This document shows positions 9,501-17,639 of a stretch of 64,000 nt of DNA, in pieces. Under the pieces are notes generated by a model. The model was not told the DNA's origin, searched no databases, and worked only from the letters and a program-made list of their open reading frames with translations. Origin of the DNA: Mycobacterium basiliense (lineage in GTDB: Bacteria; Actinomycetota; Actinomycetes; Mycobacteriales; Mycobacteriaceae); NCBI RefSeq assembly GCF_900292015.1, contig NZ_LR130759.1, forward strand, positions 4,712,001 through 4,776,000, given 5' to 3'. Position numbers and translations under genes: made by a program. How positions within the stretch are numbered: the first letter of the stretch is position 1; each line of letters starts with the position of its first letter.

Positions 9501-11047
9501 GGGCGGGCCTCCTCGGCGGGGACCGCCGGCACGGCGAACGTCTTGCGTTCCAGAAACTCTTCCAGTCCGGCGACACCCATCTCACGACCGACACCCGACT
9601 GCTTGAAACCGCCGAACGGGCTGTCGGCGCCGAAATAGTTGCCGCCATTGATAGAGAACGATCCGGTGCGGATGCGCCGCGCCACCGCCAGCGCCCGGTC
9701 CTGGTCACGGCTGAACACGGCGCCGGCCAGTCCGTAGATCGAGTTGTTGGCGATGCGCACGGCGTCGTCATCGTCGTCGAACGCGATCACCACGAGCACC
9801 GGCCCAAACACTTCGTCTTGGGCGATCTCGCTGTCCGGGTCGACGTTGGTGAGCAATGTGGGCGCATAGAAAAAGCCGGGGTCCATTCGCATGCCACCGG
9901 TAACCAGAATCGCCCCGGCCGCGACGGCCCGCTGCACCATGCCGTCGACCTTGTCACGCTGGCGTTCGTTAATCAGCGGACCCATATAGGTCTTCGGGTC
10001 CGCCGGGTCCCCATGGCGCACCTCGGCGAAATTCTGCGCGATCAACTCCACGATCTCGTCGTGGTGCGACCGGGGCACCAGCAGCCGCGACGTGAGCGCA
10101 CAGCCCTGGCCTGCGTGGGTGACCATGCTGAATGCGGCGAACATGGCGGCGCCGGCAAAGTCGGCGTCGTCGAGCATGATCACCGCCGACTTGCCACCCA
10201 GTTCCAAGAACACCCGCTTGACCGTCGCGCTTGCCGCGGCCATGATTCGCCGGCCGGTCGCGGTGGATCCGGTGAAGGTCACGACATCGACATCGGGGCT
10301 GGTGGTCAGCGCCTCTCCCACGGCAGGCCCCGATGAACTGAGCACGTTGACCACGCCGGCCGGGATATCGGTGTGGTTGGCGATCAGCTCACCCAAGGCC
10401 AACGTGACCAGGGGAGTATCCGGCGCGGCCTTTAGTACGAGGGTGCAGCCGGCGGCCAGTGCCGGGGCCAGCTTGGCCAGCGCAAGCTGGTTCGGATAGT
10501 TATAGGCGATGATGGCAGCCACCACGCCCGCGGCTTCCTTCTCCACCCAGCGGTGATGCAGCATTCCTCGCGATTCCTTTTCGCCGAGGTCTTCGGAGAA
10601 GTCGTAACCGGACAGCAACTCGGCGTAAAAGCGCACGATGCCAATCGGTTCGTCGAGTTGAGCGCCCTGTGTCAGCGCGCGAGTCGCGCCCACTTCGGCA
10701 ATCGTTAGCTCGCGAAATTCCTCGGCGTGATCGACCAGCGCCTGATGCAACTGATTCAAACACCGGATCCGCAGCGCGACGTCAGTCGACCATTCCCCCG
10801 TGTCGAAGGCGCGCCTCGCCGCCGCGACCGCGGCCTGGGTGTCTGCAACGCTGGCATCGGGAGCGTGTCCCAGAATCGCGCCGGTGGCTGGGTTGATGGA
10901 TGGAAAGGCAGCATCGGCGGTGACGAGCCGGCCGTCGATCAAGAGTCGATGGTGGTCGTGCGAATCGATTGCGATCCCGCCATCGTCAGTTGCCGATCGC
11001 ACATCCACGACGGTGGCGCCGGCGTTCGTGGTGTGCTGCGATGGCAT
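9497..11047 (-). CDS. NAD(P)-dependent aldehyde dehydrogenase
   Basis: 516-residue aldehyde dehydrogenase oxidising an aldehyde to a carboxylate. The general base is Glu282 in LELGGKSA and the nucleophile Cys316 in GQGCALTS; the cofactor segment FTGSTATGRRI (about 258-268) and the C-terminal PFGGFKQSGVGREMG are also clear. About 30 poorly conserved residues precede the fold, so the true start may be later than the ATG at 11047. Its promoter region carries a one-mismatch copy of the window's recurring operator (11077-11091). Confidence 0.93.
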   Translation of the reverse strand: MPSQHTTNAGATVVDVRSATDDGGIAIDSHDHHRLLIDGRLVTADAAFPSINPATGAILGHAPDASVADTQAAVAAARRAFDTGEWSTDVALRIRCLNQLHQALVDHAEEFRELTIAEVGATRALTQGAQLDEPIGIVRFYAELLSGYDFSEDLGEKESRGMLHHRWVEKEAAGVVAAIIAYNYPNQLALAKLAPALAAGCTLVLKAAPDTPLVTLALGELIANHTDIPAGVVNVLSSSGPAVGEALTTSPDVDVVTFTGSTATGRRIMAAASATVKRVFLELGGKSAVIMLDDADFAGAAMFAAFSMVTHAGQGCALTSRLLVPRSHHDEIVELIAQNFAEVRHGDPADPKTYMGPLINERQRDKVDGMVQRAVAAGAILVTGGMRMDPGFFYAPTLLTNVDPDSEIAQDEVFGPVLVVIAFDDDDDAVRIANNSIYGLAGAVFSRDQDRALAVARRIRTGSFSINGGNYFGADSPFGGFKQSGVGREMGVAGLEEFLERKTFAVPAVPAEEARP

Positions 11048-11076
11048 TCCAGGCCCCCTGCTGTGGCGACAGTCAC

Positions 11077-11091
11077 GAAAATTTCATTCTC
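11077..11091. promoter_or_regulatory. Operator-like palindrome, one mismatch to GAGAAT-N3-ATTCTC
   Basis: Sequence GAAAATTTCATTCTC, differing from the recurring palindrome at one base. It lies 30 bases upstream of the aldehyde dehydrogenase start, the same spacing as the perfect copy in front of the FadE operon at 15915. Confidence 0.55.
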
Positions 11092-11252
11092 ATCTCTGGC
11101 GAATCTTACATTCGAGCACTGAGAGTTCAAGGCAGTCAATGTACCGAATTGGCTCGCTGATCAGCTAAGCAATCGCTCAGCGCCGACCTGAACACGTCCG
11201 TTGGCCCAGGCCCTGGGCGGTTTCGTCGCGAGCTTGCGAGCCGCTCGACCGC

Positions 11253-11267
11253 GAGAGTAAGGTTCTC
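11253..11267. promoter_or_regulatory. Degenerate operator-like palindrome, two mismatches
   Basis: GAGAGTAAGGTTCTC is itself a perfect 6-base inverted repeat (GAGAGT/GTTCTC allowing one non-pairing base at the inner end) and differs from GAGAAT-N3-ATTCTC at two inner positions. It sits about 85 bases upstream of the SDR start. Confidence 0.35.
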
Positions 11268-11297
11268 ATTATTGTAAGGGCGATTCTTTATGATTGA

Positions 11298-11324
11298 GAT
11301 CGATTCCCGTGGATCGATTCCCGT
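11298..11324 (+). repeat. 13-base tandem direct repeat
   Basis: GATCGATTCCCGT occurs at 11298-11310 and again at 11312-11324, in the leader of the SDR gene. Could be a slippage product or paired binding sites; no function can be assigned. Confidence 0.6.
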
Positions 11325-11350
11325 CGACCGAAGGCTTGGATGTTACGGAG

Positions 11351-12052
11351 ATGAAGACTGCGGTCGTCACCGGTGGTGGATCGGGCATCGGACTTGCCGT
11401 TGCGCACCGCCTCCGGGCCGACGGCTTCAACGTCGCCACCCTCGACCGCAAACCGTCCGACAACGAATTCGCCTACACCGCGGACGTGACGGACCGTTCT
11501 CAGGTTGATGCCGCACTGTCGGCAATCCGCGACCGACTGGGACCAATCACGATCTTGATCAACGCCGCGGGCCTGGACGGATTCAAGCGGTTCAGCAACA
11601 TCACGGTCGACGACTGGCACCGGGTCATCGACGTCAACCTCAACGGGGTCTTCCATACGACCCAAGCCGTGCTGCCCGACATGGTGGCGGCCGGCTGGGG
11701 CCGGATCGTGAACATTTCATCGTCAAGCACACATTCCGGCACTCCCTATATGGCCCACTATGTGGCGGCAAAATCCGCGGTGAACGGACTCACCAAGACG
11801 CTGGCGCTCGAGTACGGGCCCAGCGGGATCACCGTCAACGCGGTACCTCCCGGGTTCATTGACACCCCGATGCTGCGCCACGCCGCCGAGCAGGGATTTC
11901 TCGGCGACATCGAGCAGAGCATTGCTAGTACTCCGGTGCGCCGGATGGGCAAGCCGGAAGACATCGCGGCGGCATGCGCGTTTCTGGTGTCCGAGGAAGC
12001 CGGCTACATCACCGGCCAAATTCTGGGTGTCAACGGCGGTCGAAACACCTGA
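11351..12052 (+). CDS. Short-chain dehydrogenase/reductase
   Basis: Classical SDR of 233 residues from the ATG at 11351 (MKTAVVTGGGSGIGLAV), chosen because the cofactor motif TGGGSGIG then begins at residue 7 as in the family; the frame is open further upstream. Active-site residues: Ser in NISSSSTHSG and the Tyr-x3-Lys of HYVAAKSAV. C-terminal GQILGVNGGRNT is typical. Probably NAD(P)-dependent oxidation of a hydroxyl. First gene of an SDR-ferredoxin-P450 operon, so it may oxidise the alcohol made by the P450. Confidence 0.88.
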   Translation: MKTAVVTGGGSGIGLAVAHRLRADGFNVATLDRKPSDNEFAYTADVTDRSQVDAALSAIRDRLGPITILINAAGLDGFKRFSNITVDDWHRVIDVNLNGVFHTTQAVLPDMVAAGWGRIVNISSSSTHSGTPYMAHYVAAKSAVNGLTKTLALEYGPSGITVNAVPPGFIDTPMLRHAAEQGFLGDIEQSIASTPVRRMGKPEDIAAACAFLVSEEAGYITGQILGVNGGRNT

Positions 12053-12070
12053 ACCTAGGAGGAAAGAACC

Positions 12071-12124
12071 GTGCGAGAACCCGCGCCAGGCCACGTCGCC
12101 CTCGCTAGCCAGGAGGCAGCGTGA
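12071..12124 (+). CDS. 17-codon mini-ORF before ferredoxin
   Basis: GTG start at 12071 preceded by a consensus ribosome site AGGAGG (12057-12062, 8-base spacing) and ending in a TGA that overlaps the ferredoxin GTG (GTGA at 12121-12124). The peptide reads VREPAPGHVALASQEAA. The ferredoxin also has its own AGGAGG inside the mini-ORF. It could be a leader that couples translation from the SDR gene; no protein-level evidence. Confidence 0.4.
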   Translation: MREPAPGHVALASQEAA

Positions 12125-12321
12125 AGGTCTGGGTTGATCCCGAACGCTGCCAGGGACACACCCTGTGCTCGATGATCGCTCCGCATTCTTTCCAGTTAAG
12201 CGACATCGACGGCAGCTCGTCGGCGACGAGCGACGTCGTTCCGGCTGATCGGCAGGACCGGGTTCGCGAAGCCGCTCAATCCTGTCCCGAACAGGCGATC
12301 GTCATTACCGACGAAACATGA
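12121..12321 (+). CDS. P450-type single-cluster ferredoxin
   Basis: 66-residue ferredoxin carrying electrons to the P450 encoded 13 bases downstream. Cluster ligands fit C-x2-X-x2-C...CP: Cys10, Cys16 and the Cys of SCPEQA, with His13 in place of the fourth Cys (CQGHTLC). Such mycobacterial ferredoxins bind one 3Fe-4S or 4Fe-4S cluster and the X residue tunes it. GTG start with AGGAGG ribosome site. Confidence 0.93.
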   Translation: MKVWVDPERCQGHTLCSMIAPHSFQLSDIDGSSSATSDVVPADRQDRVREAAQSCPEQAIVITDET

Positions 12322-12334
12322 AGGGGACAGCATC

Positions 12335-13699
12335 TTGAGCGTGGATGGCGCCGTTGACGATAGCGGTCGTAAGAAGACCCGGTACCACTTCGACCGGCAC
12401 TCGGCGCAGTACCGGTCGCAATTCGAGACGATCACCACGGAGATGCACACCAAGTGTCCGGTGGCGTGGAGCGACACCTACGGCGGGCACTGGGTAGCCG
12501 CCGGTAGCCACGAGGTATTCGAGCTTGCCCGCTGCCCCGCGGTCTCCAACGATCACGACGTCAACAACAAGCGTCGTGGCTACAAAGGGATCTCAATCCC
12601 AACGGCTAGCCGCATCAACGGCGTGCGGGGCGGCATCCTGGAGATGGACGACCCCGAACACCGCATCTATCGCACGGTGCTCAACCCCTATCTGTCTCCG
12701 GCCGCGGTCAGACGTTGGGCGCCTTTCATTGACGACGTAACGCGCGCCTGCCTTGACGAAAAGATCGAAGCGGGCAGCATCGACTTTGTCGACGATCTGG
12801 CCAACATCGTCCCGGCAGTGCTGACGCTGGCAATCCTGGGTATCCCGCTAAAGAACTGGCAGATGTACAGCGAACCCACCCATGCCGCGGTGTACACTCC
12901 CGAGCATTCGCCGGACATCCAGCGCGTTACCGAAATGCACCGGCAAATGGGGCTGGACCTGGTCAACAATATGATCGAGATTCGGAACAACCCGCGACCC
13001 GGTGTGGTTAATGCTCTAGTCGAGATGCGAGTCGACGGCGAACCGGCCCCCGACTTGGAAATTCTGGGCAATCTTGGATTGGTCATTGGTGGTGGCTTCG
13101 ACACCACGACGGCACTGACCGCCCATGCACTGGAATGGCTTTCGGAGAATCCCCACCAGCGGACACGCCTTCGAGAGCACCTGGACACCATGCTCGATCC
13201 GGCGACCGAGGAATTTCTCCGCTACTTTACTCCCGCGCCCGGAGACGGCCGGACCTTCTCCGACGATGTCGAGCTCGACGGAACGCATTTCAAAGAAGGC
13301 GAGCGCCTGTGGATATCGTGGGCCATGGCGAACCGCGACCCGGCGTTGTTCCACGATCCGGAGAAGCTAGTCCTCGATCGTAAAGGTAACCGGCACTTTA
13401 GCTTTGGCATCGGCATACACCGGTGCATCGGATCAAACGTGGCGCGCACCGTGTTCAAATCCATGCTGGCTGCGGTACTCGACCGGATGCCCGACTACCG
13501 TTGCGACCGCGACGGCGCCGTCCACTACGAAACGATCGGTGTCATTCAGGGTATGCGCAAGTTACCGGCAACCTTCAGCCCAGGTCCCAAGGTTGGCGCC
13601 GGCCTCGACGAAACCCTCGACAGGCTGCAACGCATTTGCGATGAGCAAGAACTCGCCCGACCCGTCACCGAACGCAAAGACGCTGCGGTCATCGATTGA
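12335..13699 (+). CDS. Cytochrome P450
   Basis: 454-residue P450 from the TTG at 12335, which has AAGGGG 8 bases upstream. Haem ligand is Cys364 in HFSFGIGIHRCIG; the I-helix oxygen-activation segment is GGGFDTTTA (Asp256-Thr257) and the E-x-x-R pair is Glu293/Arg296. It lies in an SDR-ferredoxin-P450 operon. The GGFDTT I-helix and long C-terminus (about 45 residues beyond the usual end) are unlike the other four P450s here. Substrate unknown; probably a hydrophobic ring or side chain given the FadE and Mce neighbours. Confidence 0.93.
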   Translation: MSVDGAVDDSGRKKTRYHFDRHSAQYRSQFETITTEMHTKCPVAWSDTYGGHWVAAGSHEVFELARCPAVSNDHDVNNKRRGYKGISIPTASRINGVRGGILEMDDPEHRIYRTVLNPYLSPAAVRRWAPFIDDVTRACLDEKIEAGSIDFVDDLANIVPAVLTLAILGIPLKNWQMYSEPTHAAVYTPEHSPDIQRVTEMHRQMGLDLVNNMIEIRNNPRPGVVNALVEMRVDGEPAPDLEILGNLGLVIGGGFDTTTALTAHALEWLSENPHQRTRLREHLDTMLDPATEEFLRYFTPAPGDGRTFSDDVELDGTHFKEGERLWISWAMANRDPALFHDPEKLVLDRKGNRHFSFGIGIHRCIGSNVARTVFKSMLAAVLDRMPDYRCDRDGAVHYETIGVIQGMRKLPATFSPGPKVGAGLDETLDRLQRICDEQELARPVTERKDAAVID

Positions 13700-13745
13700 G
13701 AACTGCGACGCCGTCGGCGGAACCGAGCACGAATCACAGCTGGGC

Positions 13746-14921
13746 TCAGCCGCGGGGTAACCCGAGCACACGCTGCGCAATGATGTTGCGCTGAATCTCG
13801 GATGTTCCGCCGGCAATGGTGCCGGAAAAGCTGCGGGCATAACGTTCGAACCAGCTGGCGAAGTAGTGATCCAGATTCATCGGCGCGTACGGTCCAGTCA
13901 AGGCGGGATGAACGAGCCCGTCGGGTCCGGCCGAGGATAAGGCATGCTCGCTAGCATGCAGTTCCGCCTCGGAACCCAGCAGCTTGAGCACCGAAATCGC
14001 GGCGGTGTCGTCCTCGCCGCGGGCAGCGCGAGCCAGGGCCACCGAACCCAACAGGCGTAGCGCTTGTTTGTCCAAAACCATAGTGGCGTAGCGATCTCGG
14101 TCCAGCGCGGTCACGGGATCAAAATCGGCGACCAGGTTGTCCAAACGATCGGCAAAGCCCAGCCACATCATGGTGCGCTCATGCCCGAGTGACCCGTTGG
14201 CCACTCGCCACCCCTGGTTGAGTGGACCGACAAGATTCTCCGCCGGCACCCGCACGTCGGTGAAGAACACCTCGTTGAAATCCAGGTCCTCGGCCGAGCA
14301 AATGGACGGGAAGGGCCTGCGCACCACGCCAGCGATATCGGTAGGGATCAGTAAGGCGCTGATGCCCTTGTGCTTTGGCGCCCCGGGATCGGTGCGCACG
14401 AAGGTCAACAGCACGTCGGCGTCGTGGGCGCCAGAGGTCCATACCTTTTGCCCGTTGACAACGAAGTGATCGCCGTCGAGCACCGCTCGGGTACGTAACG
14501 ACGCTAGATCGGATCCGGCGCTAGGCTCACTCATGCCGAGCGAAGCGGTAATCTCCGCGCGCAGAATCGGCACCGCCCAACGATGCTTCTGCTCGTCACT
14601 TCCGAACGACAGCAACGACGCCGCAACGATGTTGACACCTTGCGGGTTCAGACTGTGGTAGATCCGCCGGCGGCACAGTTCCTCAAGGTGGACAAACTGC
14701 TGAACCACTGTCGCGTTGCGCCCGCCGAACTCGGGTGGTTGGCCGGGCAACAGCCAGCCGTTGTCGAACAGCCGCCGCTGCCAGCGGCGCGCCCAGGGGG
14801 GCATGTGCGAAACTGACCGCGGTCTCTCCACGGTTTCGCTTGCGGGCGGTAGGTTTTCATCAAGAAAGGCCGCGAACTCCGCACGGAACGCCTCGACCTC
14901 GGGGTCAAAAGTCAGCTGCAC
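13746..14921 (-). CDS. Acyl-CoA dehydrogenase, FadE type (large-subunit partner)
   Basis: 391-residue FAD enzyme introducing a 2,3-double bond into an acyl-CoA. Typical segments: SLGMSEPSAGSDLASLRTRA (flavin/substrate loop, about 133-152), VNGQKVWTSGAHDAD and the C-terminal GTSEIQRNIIAQRVLGLPRG. GTG start at 14921 with AGGAG just upstream; it overlaps the upstream FadE gene by 17 bases. Such overlapping unequal FadE pairs form alpha2-beta2 enzymes that act on bulky, steroid-like CoA esters (known for the cholesterol FadEs). A close paralogue is encoded at 44939-46126. Confidence 0.93.
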   Translation of the reverse strand: MQLTFDPEVEAFRAEFAAFLDENLPPASETVERPRSVSHMPPWARRWQRRLFDNGWLLPGQPPEFGGRNATVVQQFVHLEELCRRRIYHSLNPQGVNIVAASLLSFGSDEQKHRWAVPILRAEITASLGMSEPSAGSDLASLRTRAVLDGDHFVVNGQKVWTSGAHDADVLLTFVRTDPGAPKHKGISALLIPTDIAGVVRRPFPSICSAEDLDFNEVFFTDVRVPAENLVGPLNQGWRVANGSLGHERTMMWLGFADRLDNLVADFDPVTALDRDRYATMVLDKQALRLLGSVALARAARGEDDTAAISVLKLLGSEAELHASEHALSSAGPDGLVHPALTGPYAPMNLDHYFASWFERYARSFSGTIAGGTSEIQRNIIAQRVLGLPRG

Positions 14922-15915
14922 GGTACTCCTCGGCGATCTGGGCTCGATGCTCGGCGGCGCCGCCCAGCATCAGCTCACCCGCCTTGGCCCGCTTGAGCGC
15001 GAACTGCAGGTCGTTCTCCCACGTGAATCCCATTGCGCCGAATAGCTGTAACCCGTGCCGAAACACCAGGGACTGACACTCCCCCGCCGCTGCTTTTGCC
15101 ATCGCGGCGGCCAGCCGCCGGCGGGGATCATCCGCGGAGATCGTCAGCGCGGCAAAGTAAGCCAGTGCCCGGGCGCGTTGCACCGCAACGTGCATGTCCG
15201 CGGCCTTGTGCTGCACGGCCTGAAAGGAGCCAATCGGCACTCCGAACTGATGACGACTGCGAACATGGTCGAGCACCAGATCGAGGATCCGCTGACAGGC
15301 GCCAACCATGGTGATCGCCATGCCGGTCAGGGCGACATGGCGAGCGCGCTCGCGGTCAACAGCTACCCGGGCACGGTCGGGTAGCCGTACGTCACAAAAG
15401 GACAAGTCCGCGACGTGCAGGACTGGGTCGAAGACGGACTCGCGGCGCGCCGAGACCCGGCTGGCGTCGACGACGAATACCCCGGCGTCGGTCACCACCG
15501 CCAAACGGTCGACCCGATCGCCGTCGAGAACATGGCGTGCCGTGCCGTCCAGCAGCCAGGCGTCGCCGCCCCGGCGCGCGGTGACCCCGCTGTAGACGGC
15601 GGTGCCCGACTGGTGCGGGTCGAACCGATCGGCGGCCAGCGGCGCAAACTGGCTCATGGTCGCCAGAAAGGGGGTGGGATCGGTGGCATGACCCAACTCC
15701 TCGAGGACGATCGCCAACTCCACCGCGCCGGCCGGTTCATTGAGCTCGGTCCAGCCGAGGTCGACATACGCCTTCCAAAGGGGCTCCCACAATGGCCCCG
15801 GGTCGGCGCCGTCCTCGGCGACTGCCCGAACCAGTGCGGGCGGGCACTGCTTGGTGACGACGTCGCGCACTGTGTCCTGCCACAGGCGCTGATCAGCATC
15901 GAACTCCAAAAGCAT
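14905..15915 (-). CDS. Acyl-CoA dehydrogenase, FadE type (small-subunit partner)
   Basis: 336-residue shortened acyl-CoA dehydrogenase. The N-terminal helical and C-terminal helical domains (RHQFGVPIGSFQAVQHKAAD, about 221-240; MGFTWENDLQFALKRAK) are clear, while the middle beta-domain is cut down, as in the non-identical subunits of alpha2-beta2 FadEs. ATG start at 15915; first gene of the two-gene operon. A perfect GAGAAT-N3-ATTCTC palindrome lies 31 bases upstream. Confidence 0.9.
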   Translation of the reverse strand: MLLEFDADQRLWQDTVRDVVTKQCPPALVRAVAEDGADPGPLWEPLWKAYVDLGWTELNEPAGAVELAIVLEELGHATDPTPFLATMSQFAPLAADRFDPHQSGTAVYSGVTARRGGDAWLLDGTARHVLDGDRVDRLAVVTDAGVFVVDASRVSARRESVFDPVLHVADLSFCDVRLPDRARVAVDRERARHVALTGMAITMVGACQRILDLVLDHVRSRHQFGVPIGSFQAVQHKAADMHVAVQRARALAYFAALTISADDPRRRLAAAMAKAAAGECQSLVFRHGLQLFGAMGFTWENDLQFALKRAKAGELMLGGAAEHRAQIAEEYRAADF

Positions 15916-15945
15916 GCGGGCCGCCTCCCGTCGTGGCTATCCACC

Positions 15946-15960
15946 GAGAATAGCATTCTC
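15946..15960. promoter_or_regulatory. Perfect operator palindrome GAGAAT-AGC-ATTCTC
   Basis: Perfect 6-base inverted repeat in the 110-base divergent region between the FadE pair (start 15915) and the NTF2-like gene (start 16026). One of three perfect copies in the window; its position over the likely FadE promoter suggests repression of both directions. Confidence 0.7.
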
Positions 15961-16025
15961 AGATGCGGAAGTAGTAATCTCGCAAAAGAGCTACGCGATG
16001 CTGATGCAGCGGCGAAGGGACCGTA

Positions 16026-16526
16026 ATGCCGGACACTGCAACGAAACTGTGGGAGATCGAGGCGATCAAACAACTGAAGGCCCGGTACTGCCGCTACCTG
16101 GATACCAAGCGGTGGGACGACTGGCGACAACTGTTCACCGACGGCTTCGTCAGCGATACCTCGCAGGCGGGTGGACGGCTGATCTCGGGCGCCGACGAGT
16201 TCGTGGCCTATGTGCGCAACACGTTGGGCAAGCCGTCACAGCCCACGGTGCACCAAGTGCATACCCCCGAGATCACGCTGACGTCGGCGACCACCGCGAC
16301 CGGCATCTGGGCGCTCGCGGATGTCGTACGTTTGGGCCCCGGCGTCAACCTCAACGGGCATGGTCACTATCACGAAACCTACGCGAAGCTTGACGGCGGG
16401 TGGCTAATCGAATCCTCGACCTTGACCCGACTCCGGGAGGATCTGTTCAATCCGTTCTTCTCGGTGCGTATTTCACCCCGGCTGCGCAACACCGGGGCCT
16501 TTCTGGCTCGCGGGTTGGGGCGGTAA
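16026..16526 (+). CDS. NTF2/SnoaL-like protein
   Basis: 166-residue cone-shaped alpha+beta fold protein of the SnoaL-like superfamily: an N-terminal helix (EIEAIKQLKARYCRYLDTKRWDDWRQLFTDG), then repeated beta strands ending in DGGWLIESSTLTRLRED. Members include isomerases, hydratases and aldolase partners; the active residues cannot be assigned here. Only 3 bases separate it from the following epimerase-like gene, so it heads a three-gene operon. Confidence 0.85.
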   Translation: MPDTATKLWEIEAIKQLKARYCRYLDTKRWDDWRQLFTDGFVSDTSQAGGRLISGADEFVAYVRNTLGKPSQPTVHQVHTPEITLTSATTATGIWALADVVRLGPGVNLNGHGHYHETYAKLDGGWLIESSTLTRLREDLFNPFFSVRISPRLRNTGAFLARGLGR

Positions 16527-16529
16527 TCG

Positions 16530-17633
16530 ATGGGCTCTGCCACCGTGCTTGTCTCTGGTGCTTTCGGCCAGGTCGGTAAGCGTTGCGCCGAAATCCTTTT
16601 ACACCGTGGCTACACCGTGGTCGCCATGGACCTCCGCAACGACACTTCAGCAAACACCGCTACGAACTTGGCCGAGATCTGTTGCGCGGGCTCGCTGATG
16701 GTGGAGTTCGCCGATCTCACCGATGCCGAGGCGGTCGGTGCCGTGCTAACCCGGCACCGCCCCAGCGCGATCGTGCACCTAGCGGCAATCGTTTCCCCAC
16801 CCTGCTACCACAATCCTCGGCTGGCCCGCAAGGTAAACGTGGACGGCACCAACAACCTCGTGCGTGCCGCGCAGTCCTTGGCCGACCCGCCGATGTTCGT
16901 GTTCGCTTCCAGCGCGGCCGTCTACGGTTCCCGCAACCCGTACCGGCGGCCGGATCTCATCACCGGCCACACGCCGGTGAACCCGGTCGACCGGTATGGC
17001 CAGGACAAGGTCTTAGCCGAAGCCGTGATCTCAGCCAGTAGCATGCCATACGCCATTCTGCGACTGGGTGGGGTGATCTCGCCCGACACGTCGGCCCGAC
17101 TCGACGCCGATTACTTGCTGCTCATGCGGGCCACCCCGGCCGACAACCGGATGCATTCGGTCGACGCCCGCGACGTCGCACTGGCCTTCGCCAACGCCGT
17201 AGACCGCAGAGCGTCCGTTGCCGGCAAGGTGCTGGTGATCGCCGGCAATGACACCTACCTGCATCTGATGAGCGAACTGCAGGACGACGTCATGGCCACC
17301 GTCGGCCTCGGCCGACTCGGCCCGTCGGCCGGACTGCCCGGCGATCCCGAGGATGACCACGGTTGGGCATTTACCGGATGGTTCGACACCACCGAATCCC
17401 AATCCTTGCTCGACTATCAACAGCACGACTGGGCTGACACGCTGGTTTGGCTTGGGAACGCCGTGGGCCGGCGCCGCATTCTGCTGCGCGCACTCGGCCC
17501 GGTAGTCCGTCCGACAATGCGGCTGGCATTGGCCCTGCAGCGTCGACTCGAGCGCCGCGGCCCGTATGCCGACCCGTGGGCCCTCATCGAGCAGAAGTAC
17601 GGCCCCGATGCGCTCGTGGCCACCACCTGCTGA
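16530..17633 (+). CDS. NAD-dependent epimerase/dehydratase family protein (extended SDR)
   Basis: 367-residue extended SDR. Rossmann motif SGAFGQVGKR at about residues 9-18; catalytic Tyr-x3-Lys in DRYGQDKVLAE; Ser in VFASSAAVYGS. A C-terminal region of about 110 residues (after about 260) forms the substrate part. Could act on a nucleotide sugar or on a hydroxysteroid-like alcohol; the neighbourhood favours the latter (inference). Confidence 0.85.
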   Translation: MGSATVLVSGAFGQVGKRCAEILLHRGYTVVAMDLRNDTSANTATNLAEICCAGSLMVEFADLTDAEAVGAVLTRHRPSAIVHLAAIVSPPCYHNPRLARKVNVDGTNNLVRAAQSLADPPMFVFASSAAVYGSRNPYRRPDLITGHTPVNPVDRYGQDKVLAEAVISASSMPYAILRLGGVISPDTSARLDADYLLLMRATPADNRMHSVDARDVALAFANAVDRRASVAGKVLVIAGNDTYLHLMSELQDDVMATVGLGRLGPSAGLPGDPEDDHGWAFTGWFDTTESQSLLDYQQHDWADTLVWLGNAVGRRRILLRALGPVVRPTMRLALALQRRLERRGPYADPWALIEQKYGPDALVATTC

Positions 17634-17639
17634 GCACTG

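Larger units (their letters stand above)
11048..11350. other. Divergent promoter region
   Basis: About 300 bases between the aldehyde dehydrogenase (minus) and the SDR gene (plus). It holds two operator-like palindromes, one near each gene (11077-11091 and 11253-11267), and a 13-base tandem repeat (11298-11324). No convincing gene. Confidence 0.6.

Noticed and set aside
8082..9638. 518-codon open frame on the plus strand
   Set aside because: It is antisense to the CoA-transferase and aldehyde dehydrogenase, which have clear motifs; its sequence is Arg/His/Gly-rich as expected of a mirrored GC-rich frame.
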